Origin: Micrococcales bacterium
GTDB taxonomy: Bacteria > Actinomycetota > Actinomycetes > Actinomycetales > Microbacteriaceae
Direction: 5' to 3'
DNA length: 64,000 nt
Assembly: GCA_017306245.1 (NCBI GenBank)
Contig: JAFKIY010000004.1
Location: 62,001 to 126,000, forward strand
Shown here piece by piece: positions 42,574 to 51,850 of the stretch. How positions within the stretch are numbered: the first letter of the stretch is position 1; every line of letters starts with the position of its first letter. The position numbers and the translations under genes were made by a program. The notes beneath the pieces were generated by a model. That model was given only the letters and a program-made list of their open reading frames with translations, searched no databases and was not told where the DNA came from.

Positions 42574-43556
42574 AGGTTCTCCTCCAGCTCATCCACGTCT
42601 GTCTGGCCCGCTCCGCTGGTCAGCGCCCGATGGCGGGTGCGCAGTCGCGGGTCCGCCAGGTCGTTGAGGCTCTCTCCGACCAGAGTGATGCCGAGGACGA
42701 CGAGCACAATCGCCGTGCCGGGGAAGATCGACGTCCACCAGATTCCTGCCGCGACATCCGAAATCGACTTGTTGAGGTCGAAGCCCCATTCCGCCGCCGC
42801 CGTCGGCTCGATTCCGAACCCGAGGAATCCGAGTCCGGCCAGCGTCAGGATCGCCTCGGACGCGTTGAGCGTGAGGATGAGCGGCAGCGTCCGAGTGGAG
42901 TTGCGCAGCACGTGTCGGAACATCACGCGCGCATTGCTCGCGCCGATGACTTTCGCCGACTCCACGAATGCCTCCGCTTTCATGCGCACCGTCTCGGAAC
43001 GGATGACCCGGAAGTACTGCGGGATGAAGACGACGGTGATCGAGATCGCCGCCGCCATGAGCCCGGTGAACAGCCCGGACCGGCCGCCCGAGATCACGAT
43101 CGACATCACGATGGCCAGAAGGAGCGACGGGAACGCGTACACGGCATCCGCCACCACGACGAGCACGCGGTCGAGCCATCCGCCGAAATAACCGGAGACC
43201 AGCCCCAGGATCACCCCCGCGAACACGGAAAGCATCACCGCGATGATGATGACGAGCGCAGCGGTCTGGGCTCCCCAGATCACGCGCGAGAACACGTCGT
43301 AACCCCCCACCGTCGTGCCGAGAAGGTGCGCGCCGCCCGGGGGAAGTTGCGCACCGAACGTGCCGTTCTCGTCACTCAGTTGCGAATACCCGAAGGGCGC
43401 AAGCCACTCGGCGAAAATCGCGGTGAGCAGGAAGATGGCGATGATCACGAGCCCCGCAATGAGCATGCCGCGCTGCCACCCGACGCTCTGCTTCAGTTCG
43501 CGGATGAGGGGAAGGCGCGACCAGATGCTGGGTTTCACGATGACCGGTGTCGACAT
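42570..43556 (-). CDS. ABC transporter permease, DppC type
   Basis: A 328-residue permease. The N-terminal cytoplasmic helix and first membrane span (about 28-50) are followed by GAHLLGTTVGGYDVFSRVIWGAQ. The EAA loop is FVESAKVIGASNARVMFRHVLRNS, characteristic of the peptide/nickel family. It starts one base after the DppB-type gene. Confidence 0.93.
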   Translation of the reverse strand: MSTPVIVKPSIWSRLPLIRELKQSVGWQRGMLIAGLVIIAIFLLTAIFAEWLAPFGYSQLSDENGTFGAQLPPGGAHLLGTTVGGYDVFSRVIWGAQTAALVIIIAVMLSVFAGVILGLVSGYFGGWLDRVLVVVADAVYAFPSLLLAIVMSIVISGGRSGLFTGLMAAAISITVVFIPQYFRVIRSETVRMKAEAFVESAKVIGASNARVMFRHVLRNSTRTLPLILTLNASEAILTLAGLGFLGFGIEPTAAAEWGFDLNKSISDVAAGIWWTSIFPGTAIVLVVLGITLVGESLNDLADPRLRTRHRALTSGAGQTDVDELEENL

Positions 43557-43557
43557 G

Positions 43558-44658
43558 TCAGTACCTCACCCTCGGGTCGATGAGCGCGGCAATGATGTCC
43601 ACGACGAAGTTCGTGACCGCGACGACGACGGCGAGGAACACGACGATCCCCTGAACCGCGACGAAGTCCCGCGCCTTGATGAACTCCACGAGCGTGAACC
43701 CCAGCCCCTTCCACTCGAATGTGGTTTCAGTGAGGACCGCGCCCCCCAGCAGGAGGGCGATCTGCAGGCCGATGACGGTGATGATGGGGACGAGCGCCGG
43801 CTTGTAAGCGTGCTTGCGGACCAGGCGGAATTCGCCGACCCCGCGCGACCTCGCCGCATCCACATAATCCTGGCCGAGCGTGCCGATGACGTTCAACCGC
43901 ACCAGGCGGAGGAAGATCCCCGCGGTGAGGAGCCCGAGGGCGAGCCCTGGCAGAATCGCATGGGTGAGCACGTCCGCGATGTCTGCGGGGTTGCCGGTGC
44001 GGAACGCATCGATGAGGTAGATGTTCGTCGGATGGTCGAGGAACTGGAGATTCAATTCCGTCCTCGGGGACGCACGGCCGTTCACGGGCAGAACTTTCAG
44101 CCAGACCGAGAAGACCAGCTTGAGCAGGAGCCCCGCGAAGAACACCGGGGTCGCGTAGAACAGAATGGCAAGCACGCGCAGCATGGCGTCCGGCCACCGG
44201 TCGCGGAGGTACGCGGCGAGCATCCCCAGCGGGATGCCGACGATGAACGCGACGATGAGCCCGTAGAACGCGAGCTCGAGAGTGGCCGCGCCCTTCTCGA
44301 ACACGATGTCCGAAATCTGTTGGTTGGTGGTCAGCGTCGTCCCGAAGTTTCCGGTGACCAGCTGACCGAGATACTCGAAGTACTGGATGAAGATGGGGCG
44401 GTCGTACCCGGCGGCGTGAATCCGTTCGGCCAGTTGATCGGGGGGAAGCCGGCCGCCGAGCGCGGCGGTGATCGGGTCGCCGATCAGGTGCATGAGCAGA
44501 AACACCATCGACACGAGAATGAACACGGTGGGGATGATCAGGAGAAGCCGGATGATGATGTACCGGCCGAGGTTACCTCCCGAACCCTTCGACCGCGCCT
44601 TCTGATCTGATGGTGCCTCCGAATCGGGAACCTCGGAAACTGCGGTAGATGTCATCAT
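43558..44658 (-). CDS. ABC transporter permease, DppB type
   Basis: A 366-residue permease. The first span is YIIIRLLLIIPTVFILVSMVFLLMHL, followed by GDPITAALGG. The EAA loop near the end reads GQDYVDAARSRGVGEFRLVRKHAYKPALVPIITVIG. The N-terminal ~35 residues are polar. ATG 44658 (or the next ATG, 44655) is preferred over 44685. A strong hairpin separates it from the upstream binding-protein gene. Confidence 0.92.
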   Translation of the reverse strand: MMTSTAVSEVPDSEAPSDQKARSKGSGGNLGRYIIIRLLLIIPTVFILVSMVFLLMHLIGDPITAALGGRLPPDQLAERIHAAGYDRPIFIQYFEYLGQLVTGNFGTTLTTNQQISDIVFEKGAATLELAFYGLIVAFIVGIPLGMLAAYLRDRWPDAMLRVLAILFYATPVFFAGLLLKLVFSVWLKVLPVNGRASPRTELNLQFLDHPTNIYLIDAFRTGNPADIADVLTHAILPGLALGLLTAGIFLRLVRLNVIGTLGQDYVDAARSRGVGEFRLVRKHAYKPALVPIITVIGLQIALLLGGAVLTETTFEWKGLGFTLVEFIKARDFVAVQGIVVFLAVVVAVTNFVVDIIAALIDPRVRY

Positions 44659-44702
44659 TGCCAATCGTCGCCAGCGTGCTGCCACAAACTATTCGAAAAG
44701 TG

Positions 44703-44736
44703 AGGGGGCGATCCGCAACTCCACGGACCGCCCCCT
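44703..44736 (-). terminator. Intercistronic hairpin after the binding-protein gene
   Basis: AGGGGGCG pairs with CGCCCCCT, extended by a G-U pair and TCCG/CGGA, to give about 13 bp with an eight-base loop. It lies 37 bases past the stop of the binding-protein gene and before the permease gene. It probably gives partial termination or protects the upstream message, so more binding protein than permease is made. Confidence 0.7.
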
Positions 44737-44772
44737 GTTACGGCTATTCGATAGTAGCCGCCTTATTCAGTT

Positions 44773-46404
44773 CTACTTGCTCAGAACGTTGAAGCGGAAC
44801 TTGAACGACGCGTCGAGCGTTTCGTCCACGCCCTTCACATCCTTGCCCGCAACGACAACCTGTGCACCCTGAAGCATCGGCAGGGTCGACAGCTGGGCTG
44901 CGACCTTCGCCTGGATGTCTTCGATCTCGGCCTTGCGCTTGGCGGGGTCGGTCTCGACAGCCTGCTCCTGGATGAGCTTGTCCACCTCGGCGTTGCTGAA
45001 GTGGTTCTTCAGGAAGTTGTCCGTCTGGAAGAACGGCGACAGGTAGTTGTCTGCATCCGAGTAGTCCGGGAACCAGCCGAGCTGGTACAGCGGGTACACG
45101 TCAGCAGAGCGGTCCTTGGAGTACTGGACCCACTCCGTCGACTGCAGGTTCACCGTGAACAGGCCCGAGGCCTCAAGCTGCGACTTGATGAGAGCGTACT
45201 CATCGCCTGAGCTTGCACCGTAGTGGTCAGGGTTGTACTGCAGGTTGAGGGTCACCGGCTGCGTGATGCCAGCGGCCTCCAGAGTCGACTTCGCCTTGGC
45301 CGCGTCCGGGCCGCCGTTTCCATCGCCGTAGAGGGTCTTGAGAACCTCGGTGGCGCCGGTCAGACCGGCAGGAACGTAGGAGTACAGCGGCAGGTAGGTG
45401 CCCTTGTAAACCTGGTTCGCGATCGCGTCGCGGTCGATCAGGTCGGCAATCGCCTGACGAACGGCAAGCGCCTTGGCCGGATCAGCATCCGCCGTGGTCG
45501 CGCCGAACGGCATCGTGTTGAAGTTGAACACGATGTAGCGGATCTCGCCACCCGGTCCCTTGTGCACGACGACGTTCTTGTTGCCGGAGAGGCTCTCGAT
45601 GTCGGTTGCAGACAGGCTGCGGGTTGCGACGTCGATGTTGCCTTCCTGAACGTCCAGCTTCATGTTCGACTGGTCCGCGTAGTACTTCAGGTTGATGGTC
45701 TTCGTCTTCGGCTTGCCGAGGAGACCCTGGTAGCCGTCGTACGCCTTGAACTGGACAAGCTCATTGAACTTGTAGCTCGAGATCACGTACGGGCCGGCGA
45801 AGGCGTTGCCGTCGACGATTTCCTGGTCCGTGGTGAGCGCGTCAGGAGAGAAGACCTCTTCGTCGACGATCGGTGCAGCGGGGCTCGACAGGATCTGCGG
45901 CCAGATCTGGTCGTTCGCCGCCTTGAGGTGGAACACGACGGTGAGGTCATCCTTCACCTCGGTGCTGTCCAGGTTGTAGAGCAGCGTCGACGGACCATTG
46001 TCCGCGGCGATCTTCAACTGGCGGTCAAAGCTGAACTTCACGTCGGACGCCGTCAGGTCGTGCCCATTGGCCCACTTGAGGCCCGGCTTGAGCTTGACCG
46101 TGTACTCGGTGGGCGAAGTGAACCCGGCCGACTCCGCGATGTCCGGGTTCACGTCGGAGCTTCCCGGGTTGGAGTTCATCAGGAACGGGAACACGTTGTT
46201 CATGATGAAGAATGAGCCGTTGTCGTACGAGCCGGCAGGGTCAAGCGTGGTGACCTTGTCGGTGGTGCCGACGGTGATCGTGCTGGACGCGCCGGGGGTG
46301 CCGGAGTCGGTCCCTGCCGCGCAACCGCTGAGCGCGAGCGCAGCGACGGCAACGCCACTGAGCACGGCAAGCGACCGCTTTCGGATCGTGGATGCGGATG
46401 TCAT
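44773..46404 (-). CDS. Solute-binding lipoprotein of peptide/nickel ABC transporter (SBP family 5)
   Basis: A 543-residue lipoprotein. The signal peptide ends in ALSGC (Cys28). The family 5 opening TTDKVTTLDPAGSYDNGSFFIMNNVF and PTEYTVKLKPGLKWANGHDLTASDVKFSF are clear. ATG 46404 is chosen because the signal peptide begins there. It captures the substrate outside the membrane for the permease-ATPase set that follows. The ligand (peptide, opine or glycoside) is not evident. Confidence 0.93.
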   Translation of the reverse strand: MTSASTIRKRSLAVLSGVAVAALALSGCAAGTDSGTPGASSTITVGTTDKVTTLDPAGSYDNGSFFIMNNVFPFLMNSNPGSSDVNPDIAESAGFTSPTEYTVKLKPGLKWANGHDLTASDVKFSFDRQLKIAADNGPSTLLYNLDSTEVKDDLTVVFHLKAANDQIWPQILSSPAAPIVDEEVFSPDALTTDQEIVDGNAFAGPYVISSYKFNELVQFKAYDGYQGLLGKPKTKTINLKYYADQSNMKLDVQEGNIDVATRSLSATDIESLSGNKNVVVHKGPGGEIRYIVFNFNTMPFGATTADADPAKALAVRQAIADLIDRDAIANQVYKGTYLPLYSYVPAGLTGATEVLKTLYGDGNGGPDAAKAKSTLEAAGITQPVTLNLQYNPDHYGASSGDEYALIKSQLEASGLFTVNLQSTEWVQYSKDRSADVYPLYQLGWFPDYSDADNYLSPFFQTDNFLKNHFSNAEVDKLIQEQAVETDPAKRKAEIEDIQAKVAAQLSTLPMLQGAQVVVAGKDVKGVDETLDASFKFRFNVLSK

Positions 46405-46587
46405 ATCCGTAGTACCTCTCTCTGTTGTGAGATACCACCGCAGCCAAAGTGGACTGCGGCGGGGTAGACCCTGCGACGTGCCGGTGAGCACGCCACAGGC
46501 CATGCGTATTAACTCTTGATAACACGATTCTTGGCAACGGCTAACATCGCATGGCTCATTGCGGCCCAATATTTATGGTTCTGCAAC

Positions 46588-48507
46588 CTAATCGCCGATA
46601 AGTGCGCGCCGCTCGGCCTCGATGCCCATGAGTTCGCGCTGGAGTTCGCGATAGCGATCCGGCTCGGCGCTGGAGTCGGTTCGCTGAAGTCGGCCGAGCA
46701 ATTCGGCCTTCTTCGCCAGCAGGTCCCGACCGATGAGCGACGCCACGACTCCGCGGCAGTAAATGGAGAGCTCGCGTCCGGCCTTGTCGGGGATCGGGGC
46801 GACGACGAGCTGGCTCACGATGGTCGAAAAACCGCTCGGCACCTCCTCGGCGACGCGATCGGCCCAGTTCGGCCGAGTGAACGCATCCATGCTCGCGGCA
46901 ATGCCGTCCCGCACGACCGCGAGGGTCGTGTTGGTGAACGCCACGCCGCCGATGCGCTGCCCCAGCTCGGGGCCGACGGCATCCGGATACTGCAGCACGG
47001 CCATGAGCGCGTCCCGTTCCAGCCTCGTCACCGGATCCGTGGGCAACTCGGTGATGGACGGCCCAGGTTTGACGGTCGGGCCCTCTCCCCCCTCGCCCGA
47101 AGCGTCCTGCGGGTCGTCGCTCCACCGTGAATCGCCCCTATCCGGACGCCCGGTCGGCTGCTGGCTCGGTTTCGCGCGGGATGCGCTGGCGACAGCGCCG
47201 ACCACCTCCTTCGGGTCGACGCCGACCCAGCCGGCAAGATTTCGGATGTACCCGGTGTGCAGCGCCGGGTCCCGAATGCCCGCAACGACCGGGGCCGCCG
47301 CCCTCAGCGCGCCGACCCTGCCCTCGACGGTTTCCAGGTCGAATGCGGCGAGCACCCGGCGGATCATGAACTCGAACATGGGTTTGCGTTCGCCGACCAG
47401 CCGGCGCAGAGCGTCATCGCCCTTCGCGAGCCTCAGGTCGCACGGATCGAGCCCGTCCGGGGCCACCGCAACGTAGGTTTGCGCGGCGAAACGCTGCTCT
47501 TCGCCGAATGCGCGGCTTGCCGCCTTTTGACCAGCCTCGTCCGGGTCGAACGTGAAAATAACCTCGCCGAGACCGTGCGAGTCGGAATTGTCCACATCGC
47601 CGAGCACTCGCCGAATGACTTTGATGTGGTCGACGCCGAACGCGGTGCCGCACGTCGCGACGGCGGTCGTAATACCGGCCAGGTGGCACGCCATCACATC
47701 GGTGTAGCCCTCCACGACGACGACGCGCTTGGTGCGGGAGATATCGCGCCTGGCCAGGTCGAGCCCGTACAGGACCTGGGATTTGCGGTACACGGGCGTT
47801 TCCGGCGTGTTCAGGTATTTGGGTCCCTGGTCGTCGTCCAGCAGCTTCCGCGCTCCGAATCCGAGGGTCTGGCCCGTGGTGTCGCGGATTGGCCACACAA
47901 GCCGCCCGCGAAACCTGTCGTACGTCCCGCGGTCGCCTTCGCCGATGAGCCCGGCGGCGAGCATTTCCTCCTCGGTGAATCCGAGAGTTTTCAGGTGCGA
48001 ACTGAGCGCATCGTAACTCTTGGGAGCGAACCCGATTCCGAACTGCGCGGCCGCGGCCGCATCGAATCCCCGCGTCCCCAGGAACGTTCGCCCCGGCTCG
48101 GCGGCCGGCGTGGACAACTGAGCGACGAAAAAGTCGGCGGCGGCCTGGTTCGCGGCGAGCAGTCGCGCGCGATTTCCTCGGTCCGGCGCGGCGGCTCCGC
48201 CATCCTCATAGTGGAGTTCGATGCCCGCTCGGGCCGCCATCCGCTCGACGGCCTCGCTGAAGGTGACGTGGTCCATCCTCTGGAGGAACGTGAACACGTC
48301 GCCGTCTTCGCCGCAGCCGAAACAGTGATACCGGCCCACCTGCTGGCGGACGTGGAAGCTCGGGCTTCGCTCGTCGTGGAACGGGCACAATCCCTTCAGG
48401 GACCCGACCCCAGCGCTTTTCAGCGTGACGTAGTCGCCGACGACATCGGCGATGTTGATCCGCGAACGCACCTCGTCGATGTCGCTTCTGCGGATCAGGC
48501 CTGCCAT
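46588..48507 (-). CDS. dnaG: DNA primase
   Basis: A 639-residue primase. The N-terminal zinc finger is C41, H44, C62 and C65 (CPFHDE ... HCFGCG). The TOPRIM domain has VVVVEGYTDVMACHLAG and EVIFTFDPDEAGQKAA. The C-terminal helicase-binding part is diverged. TAGAAT-CTAGGC-ATG upstream (-10 at 48514-48519) gives a leaderless start just after dgt. It makes RNA primers for replication. Confidence 0.97.
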   Translation of the reverse strand: MAGLIRRSDIDEVRSRINIADVVGDYVTLKSAGVGSLKGLCPFHDERSPSFHVRQQVGRYHCFGCGEDGDVFTFLQRMDHVTFSEAVERMAARAGIELHYEDGGAAAPDRGNRARLLAANQAAADFFVAQLSTPAAEPGRTFLGTRGFDAAAAAQFGIGFAPKSYDALSSHLKTLGFTEEEMLAAGLIGEGDRGTYDRFRGRLVWPIRDTTGQTLGFGARKLLDDDQGPKYLNTPETPVYRKSQVLYGLDLARRDISRTKRVVVVEGYTDVMACHLAGITTAVATCGTAFGVDHIKVIRRVLGDVDNSDSHGLGEVIFTFDPDEAGQKAASRAFGEEQRFAAQTYVAVAPDGLDPCDLRLAKGDDALRRLVGERKPMFEFMIRRVLAAFDLETVEGRVGALRAAAPVVAGIRDPALHTGYIRNLAGWVGVDPKEVVGAVASASRAKPSQQPTGRPDRGDSRWSDDPQDASGEGGEGPTVKPGPSITELPTDPVTRLERDALMAVLQYPDAVGPELGQRIGGVAFTNTTLAVVRDGIAASMDAFTRPNWADRVAEEVPSGFSTIVSQLVVAPIPDKAGRELSIYCRGVVASLIGRDLLAKKAELLGRLQRTDSSAEPDRYRELQRELMGIEAERRALIGD

Positions 48508-48513
48508 GCCTAG

Positions 48514-48519
48514 ATTCTA
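48514..48519 (-). promoter_or_regulatory. -10 element, leaderless promoter of dnaG
   Basis: TAGAAT on the minus strand, six bases (CTAGGC) before the ATG. Confidence 0.5.
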
Positions 48520-48529
48520 GGTGTGGCGG

Positions 48530-49840
48530 TCATCGCCCGCCGGACTGCGAATCCTCGGCGGCGGCGAACTTTCGGTGCCACGCGTTGGCCGACTGGTCGG
48601 TGAGGCTCGCCACCTGATCCACGACGGCCCGTTTTCGTGCATCGTCGTCGGGCGCGGCACGCCAGTCCGCGGCGAATCCGGCCTCCAGCGCATCCGGCCC
48701 GCGCTCCAGGAGTGCGTCGGCCAGTTCGGTGATCGTTTCCCGCTGCCGTGCGTAGAGGGGTTTCCGGGCGTTCGTCGACATGACGTTCGCGGCCACGATG
48801 CCCTTGAGTACGGCGATCTCCGCCCGGATTTCCCTCGGCACCACGACGTCGGCGCCGAAGCGGGTCAGACGTTGCGCGTCGTGGGCGGCGAGGGTGGCCT
48901 GCGTGGCAATCCCCGCGAACCGTCCGATGAGCTGGCTCGTGAGGTTCTTGAGCCTGCCCTGCGCGGCACGGGTGCCGTCGAACTCGTCGATCCAGGACTC
49001 AAGCGAGTCGAGGCGGTCGAACGCGGCAATCAGTTCGCCGTGGTCCAATTCCCCGCCGATCCAGGCGAACATCGAATCCACCAGGTCGTCGTGATTGACG
49101 CGAGCGCCGAGCGCGGGCACATCGATGTAGCCGCCGACGATCGCGTCCTCGAAGTCGTGCACGGAGTAGGCGATGTCGTCGGAGAGGTCCATGACCTGTG
49201 CCTCAATGCAGAGTTTCCGATCCGGAGCACCCACCCTGAGCCAGTCAAACGCCGCCGTGTCGTCCAGGTAGAAACCGAATTTCGCCCGACCGGAGGGGTC
49301 GCCCACGGCGCTCTGAGCCGGCCACGGATACTTGCAGCTCGCGTCGAGGCTCGCCCGGGTGAGATTCAGGCCGTAGGAGCGCCCGTCCGGGCCGAACACT
49401 TTCGGTTCGATCCGGGTGAGAACGCGAAGTGTCTGCGCGTTCCCCTCGAACCCGCCGATGTCCGTGCACCACTCGTTGAGCGCACGCTCGCCGTTGTGCC
49501 CGAACGGCGGATGCCCGAGGTCGTGGGCGAGGCACGCGGTGTCCACGACATCCGGGTCGAGGCCGAGGCTGGACGCGAGCTCGCGGCCGACCTGCGCAAC
49601 CTCGAGTGAGTGCGTCAGCCGGTTGCGGGCATTGTCGATGCCCGCCGTGGGGCTGAGCACTTGCGTTTTCGCCGCGAGGCGCCGGAGCGCACTCGAGTGA
49701 AGAACGCGCGCGCGGTCGCGGGCGAAGTCGCTGCGGCGCGTTGAGTGCTCCTCCGGCATCCAGCGGGCGCTGTCGTGCTCGGTGTACCCGTTCGATTGCG
49801 GCGGAACCCCAGCCTGCGTTTGCGTCTCGGGGTCAGCCAC
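48530..49840 (-). CDS. dgt: dGTP triphosphohydrolase-like HD protein
   Basis: A 436-residue HD-domain phosphohydrolase. NRLTHSLEVAQVGRELA and ACLAHDLGHPPFGHNGE give the metal-binding H...HD. SYGLNLTRASLDASCKYPW and LSDDIAYSVHDFEDAI are typical of Dgt. It hydrolyses dNTPs to nucleoside and triphosphate. GTG 49840 overlaps the dusB stop by eight bases; a longer frame upstream is antisense-like noise within dusB. Confidence 0.93.
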   Translation of the reverse strand: MADPETQTQAGVPPQSNGYTEHDSARWMPEEHSTRRSDFARDRARVLHSSALRRLAAKTQVLSPTAGIDNARNRLTHSLEVAQVGRELASSLGLDPDVVDTACLAHDLGHPPFGHNGERALNEWCTDIGGFEGNAQTLRVLTRIEPKVFGPDGRSYGLNLTRASLDASCKYPWPAQSAVGDPSGRAKFGFYLDDTAAFDWLRVGAPDRKLCIEAQVMDLSDDIAYSVHDFEDAIVGGYIDVPALGARVNHDDLVDSMFAWIGGELDHGELIAAFDRLDSLESWIDEFDGTRAAQGRLKNLTSQLIGRFAGIATQATLAAHDAQRLTRFGADVVVPREIRAEIAVLKGIVAANVMSTNARKPLYARQRETITELADALLERGPDALEAGFAADWRAAPDDDARKRAVVDQVASLTDQSANAWHRKFAAAEDSQSGGR

Positions 49841-51032
49841 CAGTGGTGTCCGCTTCGCCCTCGGTGAGGTCGCCTCGGTGGTTCTGCGCGAGCTCGCGGC
49901 TGTCCAGCCATCCCTCGGGCAGAACGGTGCGCTTCGGATGCCCGGCGCGGCCACGCGGCCCCTCAGCGTCCTCCCCCGGGTACGGCTGAGACCAGTCGAG
50001 CTCGCCCAGCAGGTCGTCGAGCTGCTGAAGGCTCTCCACCCGGGCGAGCGCCGAGCGAAGGTCGCTGCCCACCGGATAGCCCTTGAAGTACCAGGACATG
50101 TGCTTGCGGATGTCGCGGCACGCCCACTCTTCGCCGTTCTGATCGTCCGTCGAGAAGAAGTCGGCGAGCAATTCGGTGTGGCGGCGGACGGTCGCAGCGA
50201 CGACGCCGAGAGTCGGGCGCGCCTGAAGCACGGCGGCTTCATCCGCGGCAAGCTCCCCGGACCGCACCCTGAACGCAGCTACGAGGTCGCCGAACAGCCA
50301 CGGCCGGCCGAGGCATCCACGGCCGACGACGACGCCGTCGCAGCCTGTTTCCTCGACCATGCGGATCGCATCCGCGCCGCTCCAGATGTCGCCGTTGCCG
50401 AGCACCGGAACGTCCGTGATCGCCTCCTTCAGTCGGGCGATGGCCGACCAGTCGGCTGTGCCGCTGTAAAACTGGGACGCCGTGCGCGCGTGCAGCGCGA
50501 TGCTCGCGGCTCCGGCTCCCGCTGCGATCCGGCCTGCTTCGAGGTAGGTCAGGTGATCGTCGTCGATGCCCTTGCGCATTTTGACGGTCACCGGCACCGC
50601 ACCGCCTGCCGTCACCGCGGCCTCGACGATGTCGCGGAACAGGTCGAGTTTCCACGGGAGGGCAGCCCCTCCGCCTTTGCGGGTGACTTTGGGCACTGGG
50701 CATCCGAAATTCAGATCGATGTGGTCCGCGCGGTCTTCGGCGACGAGCATCGTCACCGCCTCCGCCATCGTGTGCGGGTCGACACCGTAAAGCTGGATGC
50801 TGCGCGGCGACTCCGACTCGTGGTGACGGATGAGGCGCATCGTCTTCTCGCCGCGCTCCACGAGGGCCCGGCTCGTGATCATTTCGCTCACGTACAATCC
50901 CGCGCCGAACTCGCGGCACAACCGCCGGAACGCGGTGTTCGTGATCCCCGCCATCGGGGCGAGCACGACCGGCACCTCGAGCGCGATCGGCCCGAGTTGT
51001 AGCGTTGGAGTTGCGGTGGCGAGAGAAGTCAT
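49833..51032 (-). CDS. dusB: tRNA-dihydrouridine synthase (DusB type)
   Basis: A 399-residue flavoenzyme that reduces uridines in tRNA D loops. It opens LAPMAGITNTAFRRLCREFGAGLYVSEMI, with HIDLNFGCPVPKVTRKGGGAALP carrying the catalytic Cys. The FMN-binding block is VPVLGNGDIWSGADA then GCDGVVVGRGCLGRPWLF. GGGAG lies about ten bases before the ATG. Confidence 0.95.
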   Translation of the reverse strand: MTSLATATPTLQLGPIALEVPVVLAPMAGITNTAFRRLCREFGAGLYVSEMITSRALVERGEKTMRLIRHHESESPRSIQLYGVDPHTMAEAVTMLVAEDRADHIDLNFGCPVPKVTRKGGGAALPWKLDLFRDIVEAAVTAGGAVPVTVKMRKGIDDDHLTYLEAGRIAAGAGAASIALHARTASQFYSGTADWSAIARLKEAITDVPVLGNGDIWSGADAIRMVEETGCDGVVVGRGCLGRPWLFGDLVAAFRVRSGELAADEAAVLQARPTLGVVAATVRRHTELLADFFSTDDQNGEEWACRDIRKHMSWYFKGYPVGSDLRSALARVESLQQLDDLLGELDWSQPYPGEDAEGPRGRAGHPKRTVLPEGWLDSRELAQNHRGDLTEGEADTTGG

Positions 51033-51054
51033 CGACTCGATTCTCCCAGATAAC

Positions 51055-51162
51055 TTAGTTCGGCAACTCGCACGCGTCGTCGGTGCAGGCCGCGGCGTCC
51101 GGCCGGCCGACCATCGTGAGCGGCGGTTTGGGACCGGTCTCGGGTGTGGGCGTGCCCGTCAT
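51055..51162 (-). CDS. Candidate 35-residue protein coupled to dsbA-like gene
   Basis: An ATG overlapping the stop of the DsbA-like gene (ATGA) opens a 35-codon frame ending in TAA. The peptide is Pro/Thr-rich at the start and ends with AAACTDDACELPN, with two cysteines spaced C-x4-C. The precise overlap and terminal cysteine motif argue for real translation, but I recognise no family. Confidence 0.4.
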   Translation of the reverse strand: MTGTPTPETGPKPPLTMVGRPDAAACTDDACELPN

Positions 51163-51812
51163 GACTGCGCCACTTTCTCGTCCCGCACCTGCTGCAGCGC
51201 TGCGGTGAAGGTGGATGCGTCCTGCGCTCCGGATACGCCGTATTTGCCGTCGATCACGAAGAACGGCACGCCCTGGATGCCGTACTCCTGCGCGAGGGCG
51301 ACATCCGCCTTCACCGCGGGAAGGAACTCGTTCGATTCGAGTGTGCGCACGACTTCGGCGCGGTCGAAGCCCAGTTCGGCGGCGATGTCCGCGAGATCCT
51401 CAATGCGGCCGACGTGCTCGCCGTTGACGAAGTACGCCTTCAACAGGCGCTCCTTCATCTCCACCTGGCGGCCCTTCGACTTGGCGTAATGGAGCAGTTC
51501 GTGCGCCTTGACGGTGTTCGTTTGGTGGACCGAGTCGTAGTCGTAGTCGAGACCAACCTGCGCGGCGATTCCGGTGACACGCTCGAGCATCTCCCCCACC
51601 TGGTCGAGCGACAGTCCCTTGCGCTGGGCAAGATAGTCGGCCGGAGTGCCATCGAAGTCGACAGGCGTATCCGGCGCAAGCTCGAAGGAGTGATACTCCA
51701 CCTCGACCTCGCCGCCGAACTCGGCAACTCCCGCCTCGAATTTGCGCTTGCCGATGTAGCACCACGGGCACTGCACGTCGGACCAGATGTCAACTTTGAT
51801 GGATTCGCTCAC
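51159..51812 (-). CDS. DsbA-family thiol oxidoreductase (FrnE-like)
   Basis: A 217-residue cytoplasmic protein with no signal peptide. The active site CPWC (C15, C18) lies in SDVQCPWCYIGKRKFE. The inserted helical domain contains HELLHYAKSKGRQVEMKERLLKAYF, and the cis-Pro loop is GIQGVPFFVIDGKYGVSGAQ. It belongs to the FrnE/polyketide-associated group of DsbA proteins. GTG 51812 is chosen from the family start; the extra upstream residues are not conserved. Confidence 0.9.
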   Translation of the reverse strand: MSESIKVDIWSDVQCPWCYIGKRKFEAGVAEFGGEVEVEYHSFELAPDTPVDFDGTPADYLAQRKGLSLDQVGEMLERVTGIAAQVGLDYDYDSVHQTNTVKAHELLHYAKSKGRQVEMKERLLKAYFVNGEHVGRIEDLADIAAELGFDRAEVVRTLESNEFLPAVKADVALAQEYGIQGVPFFVIDGKYGVSGAQDASTFTAALQQVRDEKVAQS

Positions 51813-51850
51813 ACTGGGGCCAACGATGACCACCCCCGGCGCATTCCCGG

